DNA of 64,000 bases, from NCBI GenBank assembly GCA_965219005.1, contig CBDCMS010000004.1, forward strand, positions 4,177,330-4,241,329, read 5' to 3'. Origin of the DNA: CAUZIZ01 sp965219005 (GTDB taxonomy: Bacteria > Acidobacteriota > UBA6911 > RPQK01 > JAJDTT01). Below are positions 34,838 to 43,989 of the stretch, piece after piece (the stretch's first letter is position 1; every line of letters starts with the position of its first letter). Under the pieces are notes generated by a model that did not search any database, was not told where the DNA came from, and saw only the letters and a list, made by a program, of their open reading frames with translations. The position numbers and the translations under genes were made by a program.

Positions 34838-37672
34838 TCAGACCCGGAAGACCTTCATAACCTCATCACCGAGGTGATTGATCACCTTCACGGCAATCCG
34901 GCCTGACGTCGGTTTGTCGAAAGGCCTGGATATGTCGCTATGGAGAGTTTCCCACGCCTCCTGGTTGATTTCGGCTTTGAGGGTAGTTTTGAGTGCTTTG
35001 TACGGGTCGGTGGCCCCGAGGAAATAAGCGTGTCGGACGAAGAAGCTTTCCTCGTTGTAGTCGGTGTCGACGAACCAGCAGGCGATGCCGTCGGCGTTGT
35101 CACTGCGGATTTCTCCGGTGTTGGGATGGAACACGTCAACGCCTTTGACCTTGACCTGTATTTGACCGTCATCCGCGTCGAGGATGTCGATGTCGGGTTC
35201 GCCGAAGATGACAAAGAGGTTACCTTGGCCGGTGTTTTTGAGGTCGTCGGCCATGTGGAGGTCAGCGTTCATGCGCGCCTTGAGGATTGGAACCCGTCCC
35301 AGCTTGTTGAAGTCCGTCGAGTGGGCTTCGTAGTTGAAAGCACACGCGATCAGGACGTCAAAATTCGCGTCTGCCGCCTCGCGGGCGGCTTGCACGAGAT
35401 CGGGCCGGGAGACGGTGCCGAATTCCGGGCCGATGAAGATGGCGGCGCGCTTCTCGACGCCTGCCTGTGCGTTGTACGCAGACAGGCCGGAGTCGGTGTC
35501 GCCCTTGACGTAGGTTCCTTCGGCGCAGACGAGGTCGCCTGGCCAAGGCTTGATCCCGGAGAAGGAGATCCGGTCGTCTTTGTGCGCCTGTTGGACGCCG
35601 GCGGTCTTGAGATGTTCCAGGATCATTTCGACGAAGTCCTGCTTTTCGCTGTAGCCGAGCTTGGCTTCGGCGGCGTTGTCGATCAGTTCGTCGTTCTCAT
35701 CAACTCCCAGCAGGCGGTGCGGGGACAGGCTGTCCACTGTAAACGGTCCGGCGACCCGGACCTTCTTGTTGTCCTCGTAGGGTTTATTGTAGAGGTATTC
35801 GTAGTCCGCCTTAGCAGCGATGGAGGCGTCGATCTCCTTCTGCCGGGCGATACGCTGCTCCCACCACTGGGAGTGGCGCAACTTAGCCCCCTCGGGCCAA
35901 TGGTCCTCATCGGCACGGGGGATTTTCCACTCCTCCCAGGCCGTGCCCAAGGCTTGGTTCAACTCTTCCCGCAACGATTCCAGCCTCTTCTGGAAATCCT
36001 CCCAGATCACGTCGATTTCAGCGTTGTTGGCAATGGACTTGAGGGTGATGTGGGGCACGCGCTCGTACACGAAGCCCTGGCGGATGTCGTCGCAAGTGGG
36101 TGCGTCGGACGGTGTCTTACCGGAGATTTCGGCTTCTTTGAGCTGACCCTTACGGCTGTCGGAAAGCAGGTAGTAGGGGTAGCGGCCGGCCATGATGCGG
36201 GCTCGGGCAAGAGCAAGCGCCACACGGGAGGTGTAGATGGTGACCCAACGACGCCCCCACTGTTCGGCGACATAGGCGCTGGTGCCGGCGCCGCAAGTTG
36301 GGTCGAGGACTAGGTCGCCGGGGTCAGTGGTCATCAAGATGCAGCGCCCGATGACTTTCTGCGCGGTCTGGACAACATAGATTTTCCCAGAAACCCCTGT
36401 ATCGTCCCAGTAGTTGGCCACGATTGTTGCAGGAAAATCCATGAGATACCGCTTGAAACGAATAGTCCTGTCACCGCGTCTTAATCTGCCTGACTTCCTG
36501 AGCCGCTCCATTCCGGAAACGTTGGTTTTCCAGTTTGTCCGAAAGAACTTTCCACCTTCAAAATCAACTTCAAATGTTGTGGATTCACTCGAACTGTCAC
36601 TTGATAGAGCTGTCAGTTGAAAAAACTTTCCTCCCTCTTTTTCTAACTCCAAGAGTTGTCTCACGTTATCTTTCTCAGCCTTGAGAAGCCCCCTTTCTGT
36701 GAATGACTGAGTCTCAACTTGATCGTAACGCTTTCCAGTTCCTTTACCCTCACCAATGAGTTTTTGAAAAAATACTTCTCTATACTTCGTATCGTGGTTT
36801 GACTTTGCATACCAAATTACGAAGTCGAATACGTTGTCTAAGTGTGCTGCTCCAACACCTCCTGTTTTTTTAACCATTATTTGGCTCACACAATTGTCCG
36901 CTCCAAAAACCTCGTCCATTACTGCCCGAACGCGATGGACGTTCTCATCACCAATCTGCACAAACACTGAACCGCTCTCCGTCAGCAGATCGCGGGCCAC
37001 TGTAAGACGATCCCGCAGATACGTCAGATAAGAATGTATCCCGTCCCGCCAAGTGTCTCGGAATGCCTTGACTTGCTCCGGTTCGCGGGTGATGTGGTCG
37101 ACCTTACCGTCCTTGACGTCACGGCTGGTCGTGGACCACTGGAAGTTGGACTTGAACTTGATACCGTAGGGCGGATCAATGTAGATGCACTGCACCTTGC
37201 CGCGTAGTCCCTCCCGCTCCGCCAGCGAAGCCATCACCTGCAAGCTGTCGCCGAGGATCATGCGGTTGGACCAGTTGGCGTCGTGCTGGTAGAACTCGGC
37301 CCGGGCTTCTTCGTTCGGCAGCCCGTTGAAATCGGCGAAGAGGTCGGCCTGGTAACCCGATTCGTCGGCTTTCTCCGCCTCCGTTTCCTTGCTCCGACGT
37401 ACCAAGTCGTCGATCAACACTTTCGGGTAGACCTTCTCCTGAATGAAAAGCGGTGGTGCCTGCACCACTAGATCGGACCAATCCGGCGCATCCTTACCAC
37501 GCCAGATGAGCTGGGGGTCGAGATCCCGGTTGCGCCGCTCATAGGCAACTTGGATTGGGTTTTGTTCGTCGTCCCGCATCACCGATTGAAACTCGGCAGT
37601 CGGGATGTTGGTGCGCCTATCTTCCGTATGCTTGAGTGTTTCAACCGTCTTTTTGCTCGCTTTTTTCGCCAT
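34838..37672 (-). CDS. mod: Type III restriction-modification system methyltransferase Mod
   Basis: 944 residues. Motif IV CIYIDPPYGIKFKSNFQ (about residue 168) precedes motif I VLDPTCGAGTSAYVAEQWGR (about 447), the order of beta-class N6-adenine methyltransferases such as type III Mod. The region between should recognise DNA. It is longer than most Mod proteins (600-700 aa), with a C-terminal part (VLIACAFNYEAHSTDFNKLG, NLFVIFGEPDIDIL) often seen in large Mod variants. It normally modifies the site cut by Res, but Res here (38368-40900) is broken, so Mod probably acts alone as an epigenetic or protective methylase. It lies 8 bp behind vapC. Confidence 0.92.
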   Translation of the reverse strand: MAKKASKKTVETLKHTEDRRTNIPTAEFQSVMRDDEQNPIQVAYERRNRDLDPQLIWRGKDAPDWSDLVVQAPPLFIQEKVYPKVLIDDLVRRSKETEAEKADESGYQADLFADFNGLPNEEARAEFYQHDANWSNRMILGDSLQVMASLAEREGLRGKVQCIYIDPPYGIKFKSNFQWSTTSRDVKDGKVDHITREPEQVKAFRDTWRDGIHSYLTYLRDRLTVARDLLTESGSVFVQIGDENVHRVRAVMDEVFGADNCVSQIMVKKTGGVGAAHLDNVFDFVIWYAKSNHDTKYREVFFQKLIGEGKGTGKRYDQVETQSFTERGLLKAEKDNVRQLLELEKEGGKFFQLTALSSDSSSESTTFEVDFEGGKFFRTNWKTNVSGMERLRKSGRLRRGDRTIRFKRYLMDFPATIVANYWDDTGVSGKIYVVQTAQKVIGRCILMTTDPGDLVLDPTCGAGTSAYVAEQWGRRWVTIYTSRVALALARARIMAGRYPYYLLSDSRKGQLKEAEISGKTPSDAPTCDDIRQGFVYERVPHITLKSIANNAEIDVIWEDFQKRLESLREELNQALGTAWEEWKIPRADEDHWPEGAKLRHSQWWEQRIARQKEIDASIAAKADYEYLYNKPYEDNKKVRVAGPFTVDSLSPHRLLGVDENDELIDNAAEAKLGYSEKQDFVEMILEHLKTAGVQQAHKDDRISFSGIKPWPGDLVCAEGTYVKGDTDSGLSAYNAQAGVEKRAAIFIGPEFGTVSRPDLVQAAREAADANFDVLIACAFNYEAHSTDFNKLGRVPILKARMNADLHMADDLKNTGQGNLFVIFGEPDIDILDADDGQIQVKVKGVDVFHPNTGEIRSDNADGIACWFVDTDYNEESFFVRHAYFLGATDPYKALKTTLKAEINQEAWETLHSDISRPFDKPTSGRIAVKVINHLGDEVMKVFRV

Positions 37673-37680
37673 GGAACTAC

Positions 37681-38100
37681 TCAGGTCTTGAAAGGGTTTG
37701 TGATGGTTACTCCTTCAATTCGTTGTCCATGCTGCAGGTCTTCGCTGTAGAGGGTTTTACAACCCGCGTCGAGCGCGGCGGCAACGATCAGGCTGTCGTA
37801 GAAGCTGAGTCTGTAGCGGGTTTGCAGATCGAGGCCATGTTGGTAAAGCGTCCGGGTCGGGTTGACCCGCCAAAGAGGCATCAAGACGCGGTCCAATAAT
37901 TGTCTGGCTTTCTCCGGAGCTGCATCGAGTTTTCGGGTTATGACGTTAATCGTCTCCTGGACAACTTGATAACTAATGCAACCGGTTTCTCTCTCCAAGG
38001 CCTGCTGGACTAGACGCTCTGCTCTCTCGCGTTTGTCGCCATCGGTTTCATCAAACAAGTAAACGAAGACATTGGTGTCGAGGAAGTTTTCAACGCTCAT
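37681..38100 (-). CDS. PIN-domain toxin (VapC-like)
   Basis: 139 residues with the acidic PIN set: FLDTNVFVYLFDE, VVQETINVIT, LSFYDSLIVAAALDAGCKTL, YSEDLQHGQ. PIN toxins are Mg-dependent ribonucleases. It overlaps its putative antitoxin by 11 bp and lies between res and mod of the type III locus, where it could also stabilise that locus against loss. Intact. Confidence 0.88.
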   Translation of the reverse strand: MSVENFLDTNVFVYLFDETDGDKRERAERLVQQALERETGCISYQVVQETINVITRKLDAAPEKARQLLDRVLMPLWRVNPTRTLYQHGLDLQTRYRLSFYDSLIVAAALDAGCKTLYSEDLQHGQRIEGVTITNPFKT

Positions 38101-38314
38101 TCATTTCGTCCCGAGTGAACTTCCGCCCTCCGGTGAATATGCCACCTTGAAGCTCACGGATGACTCTCATGGCTTCGGCAGCTTGTTGTTCGCGCCGAAC
38201 GTAGTCCTCGAGCCACCACCGGAATTGCTCGTTCAAGGTCGTGTGCTCCGCCACAGCACGTCGGCGTGCCGCTTCAATCAGGTTCTCGTCGGCGCTCAAG
38301 GTAATGTTTTTCAC
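38090..38314 (-). CDS. VapB-like antitoxin
   Basis: 74 residues. The N-terminal MKNITLSADENLIEAARRRA and TTLNEQFRWWLEDYV fit a ribbon-helix-helix type DNA-binding antitoxin; the tail GGIFTGGRKFTRDEMNER would wrap the toxin. The start is 53 bp after the res stop and the end overlaps vapC. Confidence 0.82.
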   Translation of the reverse strand: MKNITLSADENLIEAARRRAVAEHTTLNEQFRWWLEDYVRREQQAAEAMRVIRELQGGIFTGGRKFTRDEMNER

Positions 38315-38367
38315 GGCACCCCCTCACTAACAGGATCACACTTTATAAGCGTACACTATGTTTGTGT

Positions 38368-40900
38368 TTAATCATTCCCGCTGCCAGCCGTTTTTTCGAT
38401 CATCTCGTTGAACGCCGCTTCCACTCTGGCCTCGAAGTCTGATTGCATCCGGTAGACGTCCGTGAATTCGGCAAAGGCCCAGCGGCCGTAACAACCGTGA
38501 TGATTCACACCGGGCACCCAGTAGGTGTCCATGGTGGCTTTTTTCTCTTTGGCGTCCTCTCCTCGATAGCCCTTGATCTCGACTATGAGATGCAAGAGAT
38601 CGTTCTCGCTATGGCCATCGTCGACGAGGACGATAAAGTCCGGGATGTAGGTCCGCGCTTCGGAGGCGTAGCGGTAGGGAACCTCGAAACCAAGATTGTG
38701 GTTCTTGACGTATGCTTTGACGCGAGGATGGGCTTCGGCCACACGGCAAAACTCCGCTTCCCAGTCGCTGTCAAGGATGACCCAGTTGATGTGGCAACGG
38801 CGGGCATCCGTTTCGTAGCGGCTGGTCTTGGACGTGTTGAAGTTCACGTGTGTCGTGGAGCCAACGGGATTGTACGGATCAAGCACCGCCTTGACCGGAC
38901 GAGAGCCGCTTTCCGATCGCATGATGCCGGCCGTGATGCGCTCGCAGGCAATGTCGGCCAGTTCCTGGTACATGAGCTGGGCGGGATAGGTGCCGCCCTT
39001 GCAAACGAGGCAGCCATCGAGCCACTGTTTGGTGATGTGCTTGAGCTGTCCGAAGAGATGAAGTTTTGGTTCTTTGCCCGGATCGCGCCACTTCTTGTAG
39101 AGCAACCGTTGGGTGAGATGAAAGAGAAGGGTCGAGTACCGGAGGTCGTTGGTGTGAATCAGATTGAGATCGACGCCCTCGCCGATAATCCCTTGGTTCG
39201 TGGTGATCGACGGACCGATCAGATCGGGTGTCAATTCCAGCACCGAGTCCTGGTTGAACTTGGCGTTGAGACGCTCTTCCGGCAATTCCACTCGATAGCC
39301 GGCCGCCCGCGGAAAACGGATCTCAAGCGCGTCTCTTTCGGGCCGCACGGCCCTCACCTGAACGGTCTCTCGCGGCGGCCGTGGTGGGACCACGACGGGC
39401 TTCGCCGTAAAGTCGAACGGTATCCCCAATACATCGGCATATTCAACGTTGAACAGCCCGTCTTCATTGAGATCATAGGATTGCCGCCGCAAGGCGCGGC
39501 CGATGACCTGCTCGCAGAGTAACTGTGTCCCGAAGGCACGAACGCCCAGCACGTGGCTGACGGTGTTCGCATCCCATCCTTCGGTGAGCATCGACACCGA
39601 CACGACACAGCGAATCGAATCCCCTAGCCGACCCGGTTTGCCTACGGTGTTCATGACCTCCCGGAGCAGATCCTGATCACTGATGTTCTCGGCCTGGTGT
39701 CGATCCCCGGTGCGCTCGATGATTTCTCGCCGAAAGCGTTCGATCTCACCAGCGGCCATCTTTCGGAAGTTCTTGTCCAGGGCGTCACCGGACTCCAGCT
39801 GTTGGCTGTCGATCAACAGCGTGCGAGGCCGTGGGTACGGGTTGCCATACTCGTCAAAGTTGCGAAACAGCTCCAGGCGCCCGTTTTCCAATGTCATTGA
39901 GCCATCGTCGTTCTCACGGTGGAAGCCGGAGATATAGTCGTAGACCAGCTTAGAGGTCGAGGTGTTGTTGCAGACCACGATGAAGCACGGCGGCACGTCA
40001 ATGCGCGCCGCCGCCATGAGATCGAAGGTCTTGCGGTAGTGCCCGTACAGGGCCTCTAGGGCGGTCTGAAGCTCCACGGGCAGGCTGAGGGGATCGAGAT
40101 GCTTGGCCTTGCCCCGCCCCTTCTTCGGCATATGGGTGCGGATATGTTCCCAGAGATTGCGGAACTTCGGCATGTCGCCGCCGGGGATGTTGTCGGCTAC
40201 CGGGACTCGGGGAAGTTTGACAATGCCGCATTCGATGGCATCCATGAGCGAGAAGTCGTTCATCGTCCAGGGGAACAACGTTCCTTCGGCATAGCCCGAC
40301 CCACGTAAAAAGAAAGGCGTCGCAGAGAGATCCATCACCCGGTTGATGCCAAGTTTTCTGCCGACGGTTTCGAGCCCAGAAATCCACAGCCGGGCAGCTT
40401 CCGCGTTCTTTTGGGCTTCCTTCTTGTCCTCCCTTTTGAGCGCGCCTTCCTGCTTCTCGCCCGGCTTTTCGCGATAGCAGTGGTGTCCCTCATCGTTGAG
40501 GACCAGGATGTTCTTGACGCCCATGAGTTCAGGCATCACCCGTTGCAGCATTTGGCCTTCGGTTTCCAGAGTCGTGAGTGCTTCACCTCGTCCCTGGAGC
40601 AGAGAACGGCCGCCTTTGGATAGCTTCAAGCGTTCACGCAGCTTGAAAGCGTGGTAGTTGGTGATGACGATCTTTGCCTTTTTGAGATCGGGCAGCATAT
40701 CGCTCGGGATTAACTCACGGCTTCCGTAGTAGCTGTCCGGATCGTTCGGCTACAGCACGCGCAGGCGGTCCTTGATGGTAATGCCGGGCGTGACCACCAG
40801 GAAGCCGCGTGTAAACCTACGGCTCTGGGGTCGGCGAACCGCGTTGATCGTCTGCCAAGCGATCAACATCGCCATGACCGTGGTCTTTCCGGTGCCGGTC
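38368..40900 (-). pseudogene. res: Type III restriction endonuclease subunit Res, truncated and interrupted
   Basis: SF2 helicase motifs are present: IVITNYHAFKLRER, the DEGHH motif II (VLNDEGHHCYREKPG), DLSATPFFLRGSG, and motif VI in LLCEQVIGRALRRQSYD. A C-terminal PD-(D/E)xK nuclease follows: TYIPDFIVLV with LIVEIKGYRG. Two lesions: the IS5 copy at 40901 cuts the gene inside Walker A, leaving only TGTGKTTVMAMLIAW, and an in-frame TAG stands at 40750-40752 (VL*PNDPDSYYG). Without the P-loop no active translocase can form. A 776-residue C-terminal product could start at 40698. Confidence 0.88.
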
Positions 40901-42014
40901 GGCGCTGTTGCATGATTCAACTGCGGCGCGAGTGGGGGCGCTTTTCCAACTTCTCGTTCAGGACACCACAGCGCAGGATTTCGGCCTACCCAGCTCGGCC
41001 ATCCGGTTGAGGATGTGACACCCGATCGCAACTTCTCTCCTTTGTGCTTTGCCGTGCCTCGCCTTCAATCCGCCTCCGAGCACGGACTTGTATCGGAAGA
41101 AGCTGTTTTCAACGCGCCCCTGCTGTCGGTAGCCCGACTCCTTCTGCCACTCCCGTCGCCCGACCTTGCGAATCCTCTGAAGAGACGCTTCACGCTGCGC
41201 CCAGGGGCCGTCGGTGGGCCCCGCCGACAGCGCAGAGCGACGAGGGGGGATCACAATCACGACGTTCTCTGTACCGGCCGCGCTGAGTTGATCGTAGACT
41301 GACCTGTGGTCGTAGGCTCCGTCTGCGGTGAAACGCCGGATGGGAACCTCGATTGTGTCGAGAAGAGCAGGGAGTGTGGAGGCGTCGTCCCGGCTGCTCG
41401 CTGTGAGTTCGGCCGCCACAATGAACCCCTCGGCATCCACCCCGATGTGCAGCTTCCGCCAATCCCGGCGTTTCTTTGATGCCTTGTGCTTGTGCGCGTT
41501 CCATTCGCCGCAACCCAGAATCTTCAGCCCTGTGGAATCGACGATCAAGTCGATCGGGCCGTCGCAGGATCGGGTCAGGGGCGGCACCGCAACGATTTGG
41601 TTCCGGCGCGAGAGTGTGGTGTGGTCCGGGGCCTTGAGGTTGAGGCCCATCAAGCGGAGCAGCGAGTCCAGGAACCCCTCGGTCTGGCGGAGCGGCAGGC
41701 TGAAGACGACCCGCAGCGTCAACGCGGTCCGGACCGCGAGGTTCGAGTACCGCCGCTGGCCTCCGCGAAGACCGTTCTTCGGTGGTACCCACGCGGCAAT
41801 TGCATCCTCGCTCAGCCAGATCGTGACGTCGCCGCGGCTCCTGAGGCCACGCTCGTACTCCCTCCAGTTCCGGATTCTGTACTTCTTCTTGTACTGGCGG
41901 TTGACTCGGCTCGACTTCGCTGCGACCATGACGTTACCCTCCGATCTCTATGATGGACTGGACCCCACCCCCGCCGCTAGCGTGCTCGCGTACACCGATT
42001 CATGCACCAACGCC
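40901..42014. mobile_element. IS5-family (IS903-like) element, copy 2
   Basis: 1114 bp, uninterrupted, in opposite orientation to copy 1. Left tip GGCGCTGTTGCATGATTC at 40901, right tip (inverted) GGCGTTGGTGCATGAATC ending at 42014. Flanks GTGCCGGTC and CACAGTCGC do not form a target duplication. Inserted in the res gene on its left; the matching res 5' end is not on its right, so sequence has been lost or inverted away. Confidence 0.9.
40958..41929 (-). CDS. IS5-family transposase (intact copy)
   Basis: 323 residues, MVAAKSSRVNRQYKKKYRIR to SCAVVS. DDE residues in LIVDSTGLKIL, FTADGAYDHR and GRVENSFFRYKSVLGG. Ordinary length for the IS903/IS1478-like subgroup. Can act in trans on copy 1's ends. 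Confidence 0.95.
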   Translation of the reverse strand: MVAAKSSRVNRQYKKKYRIRNWREYERGLRSRGDVTIWLSEDAIAAWVPPKNGLRGGQRRYSNLAVRTALTLRVVFSLPLRQTEGFLDSLLRLMGLNLKAPDHTTLSRRNQIVAVPPLTRSCDGPIDLIVDSTGLKILGCGEWNAHKHKASKKRRDWRKLHIGVDAEGFIVAAELTASSRDDASTLPALLDTIEVPIRRFTADGAYDHRSVYDQLSAAGTENVVIVIPPRRSALSAGPTDGPWAQREASLQRIRKVGRREWQKESGYRQQGRVENSFFRYKSVLGGGLKARHGKAQRREVAIGCHILNRMAELGRPKSCAVVS

Positions 42015-42100
42015 CACAGTCGCCCGTACCCGGTCCTGCCGGGACATGCGCATGCCAGGCCACATCATGGTATGTTGGCTTCGTTAGGAGGGCTTTCCCA

Positions 42101-42331
42101 ATGATCGATTGGCAGGAACGGATTAGTGTGGATGCCGATATCTGCCACGGAAAGCTGTGCATTCGGGGAACGCGAGTCATGGTTTCGGTGATCCTGGATA
42201 ATTTGGCGGAAGGTTTGCCTGTCGAGGAAATCGTCCGAGAGTACCCGCCGTTAACTTCGGACGATGTGTGTGCGGCCATTGCTTACGCCGCAACTCTCAC
42301 GCGCGAAGAAGAGATTCTGCCCTTGCGTTGA
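42101..42331 (+). CDS. DUF433 family antitoxin-like protein
   Basis: 76 residues from ATG 42101, with AGGAGG nine bases upstream (a longer open frame to 42002 lies partly in the IS). IDWQERISVDADICHGKLCI RGTRVMVSVILDNLAEG, then EEIVREYPPLTSDDVCAAIA, is the compact DUF433 fold with its helical DNA-binding unit. Usually paired with a DUF5615 PIN-like toxin, as here. Confidence 0.88.
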   Translation: MIDWQERISVDADICHGKLCIRGTRVMVSVILDNLAEGLPVEEIVREYPPLTSDDVCAAIAYAATLTREEEILPLR

Positions 42332-42335
42332 TTCC

Positions 42336-42696
42336 ATGCTCGTGAAGCTTGACGAGAATCTCGGACGTTCCCACGTTGCGCTGCTGTTAGAGGCAGGTCA
42401 TCAAGTAGACCGAGTGCATGATCAGGGCCTTTCCGGAGCGGCTGATCTGGTTGTCTGGGAGCGTGTTTCTAGGGAAGGACGGTTCTTCATCACCATGGAT
42501 TTGGGCTTTGCCGACGTTCGACGGTACCAGCCCGGGTCTCATCCCGGGGATCTTGCTCCTGCGCGCACGCAATCGGAGCCGGTCGGCCGTTCTCCAGGTT
42601 CTGGAACGCGTCTTGCGCGAAGGGCCGCTTGATGCGCTTCGGGACGTCGTTGCAGACGAAATACAAACGCGAGTGCGGCGACCGTCTGCTTCATAA
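42336..42696 (+). pseudogene. DUF5615 PIN-like toxin with a frameshift
   Basis: Starts four bases after the antitoxin stop: MLVKLDENLGRSHVALLLEA GHQVDRVHDQGL, then FFITMDLGFADVRRYQPG. The frame then breaks in CCCGGGGATC (about 42540-42549): one G too many. The expected continuation PGILLLRARNRSRSAVLQVL ERVLREG runs in the next frame to TAA at 42694-42696. The acidic residues of the N-terminal half remain, but the C-terminal helix is lost, so the toxin is probably dead while the antitoxin survives. Confidence 0.8.
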
Positions 42697-42781
42697 AGTT
42701 GGTAGCTCCTGTTCATTCTCCTTGTTGAAGGATCGGATCGCGGCGAGGATCCAGCCCCGCCGCGTCCTGAATCCGCCCCCG

Positions 42782-43036
42782 CTAGGACTCGTCCTCGGTC
42801 TCCGTCTCTTCTTCCTGCGGAAGTGAGAAGATACGCGAGTGAGCGAGATCCGCCACTTTCGCAAGCACCAACAAGTCGTTGCGCCCGAAGCTCTGCGTGC
42901 TCTTCCACTGATCGCCGTCTTTGTAAAGACGCGAGAAGGTGACGTTGTGCCGGGGTTGTTCATCGGTTCCGTTGCGCCATATCGTAGCTTTGACGCGCCC
43001 GATCCGGATTTCATCAACGGGTTTCTGGTTAGCCAT
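42782..43036 (-). CDS. Conserved small protein of plasmid/ICE backbones (84 aa)
   Basis: ATG 43034-43036 with AGGAGG nine bases upstream, an unusually strong site for this window. MANQKPVDEIRIGRVKATIW then HNVTFSRLYKDGDQWKSTQS, FGRNDLLVLAKVADLAHSRI and an acidic tail EEETETEDES. It resembles small proteins of unknown function I associate with conjugative or integrative elements; it may bind nucleic acid. A truncated relative lies at 59704-59862, and both share a GC-rich hairpin after the stop. Function unknown. Confidence 0.78.
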   Translation of the reverse strand: MANQKPVDEIRIGRVKATIWRNGTDEQPRHNVTFSRLYKDGDQWKSTQSFGRNDLLVLAKVADLAHSRIFSLPQEEETETEDES

Positions 43037-43464
43037 TTTGTGTTTCCTCCTGTAAGAAGTTAAAGGTTTTGAGCGTTTGCCGCTCACCTGTGAACGGCGG
43101 CAACGGCGAAACCTTGACACGGGAGGAAAGCGCCGTCGCAGCCTGGGCCGGGCAGGACCGACTTAAAGCAAGGTGCGTGACAGACGCCGAAGGTGAGGGC
43201 TTGCCCGGTCTGGCGCGGTCCATGCGTCGGGACAAACCGGCACCGGCGAAGGTCAGCGGTAACATGGCGACACCCGACACTCGTTTTCCGGTCGGCGCAA
43301 GTCTCGATCATGGCGCGGATCGCGCCCGGCCTAAACGTCTCCGCCTCGACTGTCTCCGGTCAGTGGATCGTAGAGAGAAGGACCGCAACCGGGGCCTTGC
43401 CGTAAGATCTCGCCGCGCATCTTCGACAGGACGCCGCCGAGGGTGTGTTGTTGGCGGGATGTTT
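43037..43464. other. Intergenic region, no supported gene
   Basis: 428 bp between the small protein gene and the SNase-like gene. Several short frames exist, none with a family signature or ribosome site. Contains the promoter side of the small gene. Confidence 0.45.
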
Positions 43465-43989
43465 TCAGCGCGGGGACCATAAGCCCCTCCCACGTCGCCG
43501 GGCTTCATCTTCAAGGCGGATAAACTGAGCCCGCATCGAGTAGCGGAAGCCACGGATTGCGTGAGCGTAGCCCTCGCGGATCAACCGGGCGTTGAAGTTC
43601 TTGCCGTCCAGGTGGACGTACCGCAACAGCCGCCCGTAGCGGTGTCGAGTGTCGCCGGTCCGGTCGATCTCAAGTTGGACGGTTTGCCCGTCAAGCGCCG
43701 CCGTGGTAAAGGCGCTTGCCTCCTGGCCGAAACGCTGCACTGGTTTGGTTGGGTGCTTCATCTCCGGCGTATCCGCGCCGATGAGTCTTACCGTGTACTG
43801 CTTGCTTCCGGTCGTCACCTGAATGGTACCCCCGTCGATCACGCGGGAAACTTGCCCCGTGCGGGGTTCATATTGCGCCTCGGTGATGAGCGCAAGCATC
43901 CCGCCGACGAGGATCACCACGCCGATTCTTGCGGTGCGTCTCGATTTCAGTTTCCTAGCGATATTCGTTCCAGCCGCTCTATGTCCCAT
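43465..43989 (-). CDS. Staphylococcal-nuclease-like thermonuclease, membrane-anchored or secreted
   Basis: 174 residues from ATG 43987-43989 with AGGAG in place. The N-terminus is basic (RKLKSRRTARIG) followed by a hydrophobic stretch (VVILVGGMLALIT), a signal or anchor. SNase core: VSRVIDGGTIQV, YTVRLIGADTPEM, HRYGRLLRYVHLDG, ARLIREGYAHA. Arg35, Asp40, Glu43 and Arg87 equivalents are present, but the usual IDGDT reads IDGGT: the calcium-ligand Asp is Gly, so activity is doubtful. The first 43 bp overlap the end of the coupling-protein frame. Common on conjugative plasmids. Confidence 0.83.
   Translation of the reverse strand: MGHRAAGTNIARKLKSRRTARIGVVILVGGMLALITEAQYEPRTGQVSRVIDGGTIQVTTGSKQYTVRLIGADTPEMKHPTKPVQRFGQEASAFTTAALDGQTVQLEIDRTGDTRHRYGRLLRYVHLDGKNFNARLIREGYAHAIRGFRYSMRAQFIRLEDEARRRGRGLWSPR

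Noticed and set aside
34940..36313. 457-codon plus frame across mod
   Set aside because: Antisense of the methyltransferase; no ribosome site or family motif.
43084..43311. 75-residue Cys-rich minus frame in the gap before the SNase gene
   Set aside because: Cysteines are not spaced as in any zinc motif I know, and there is no ribosome site.
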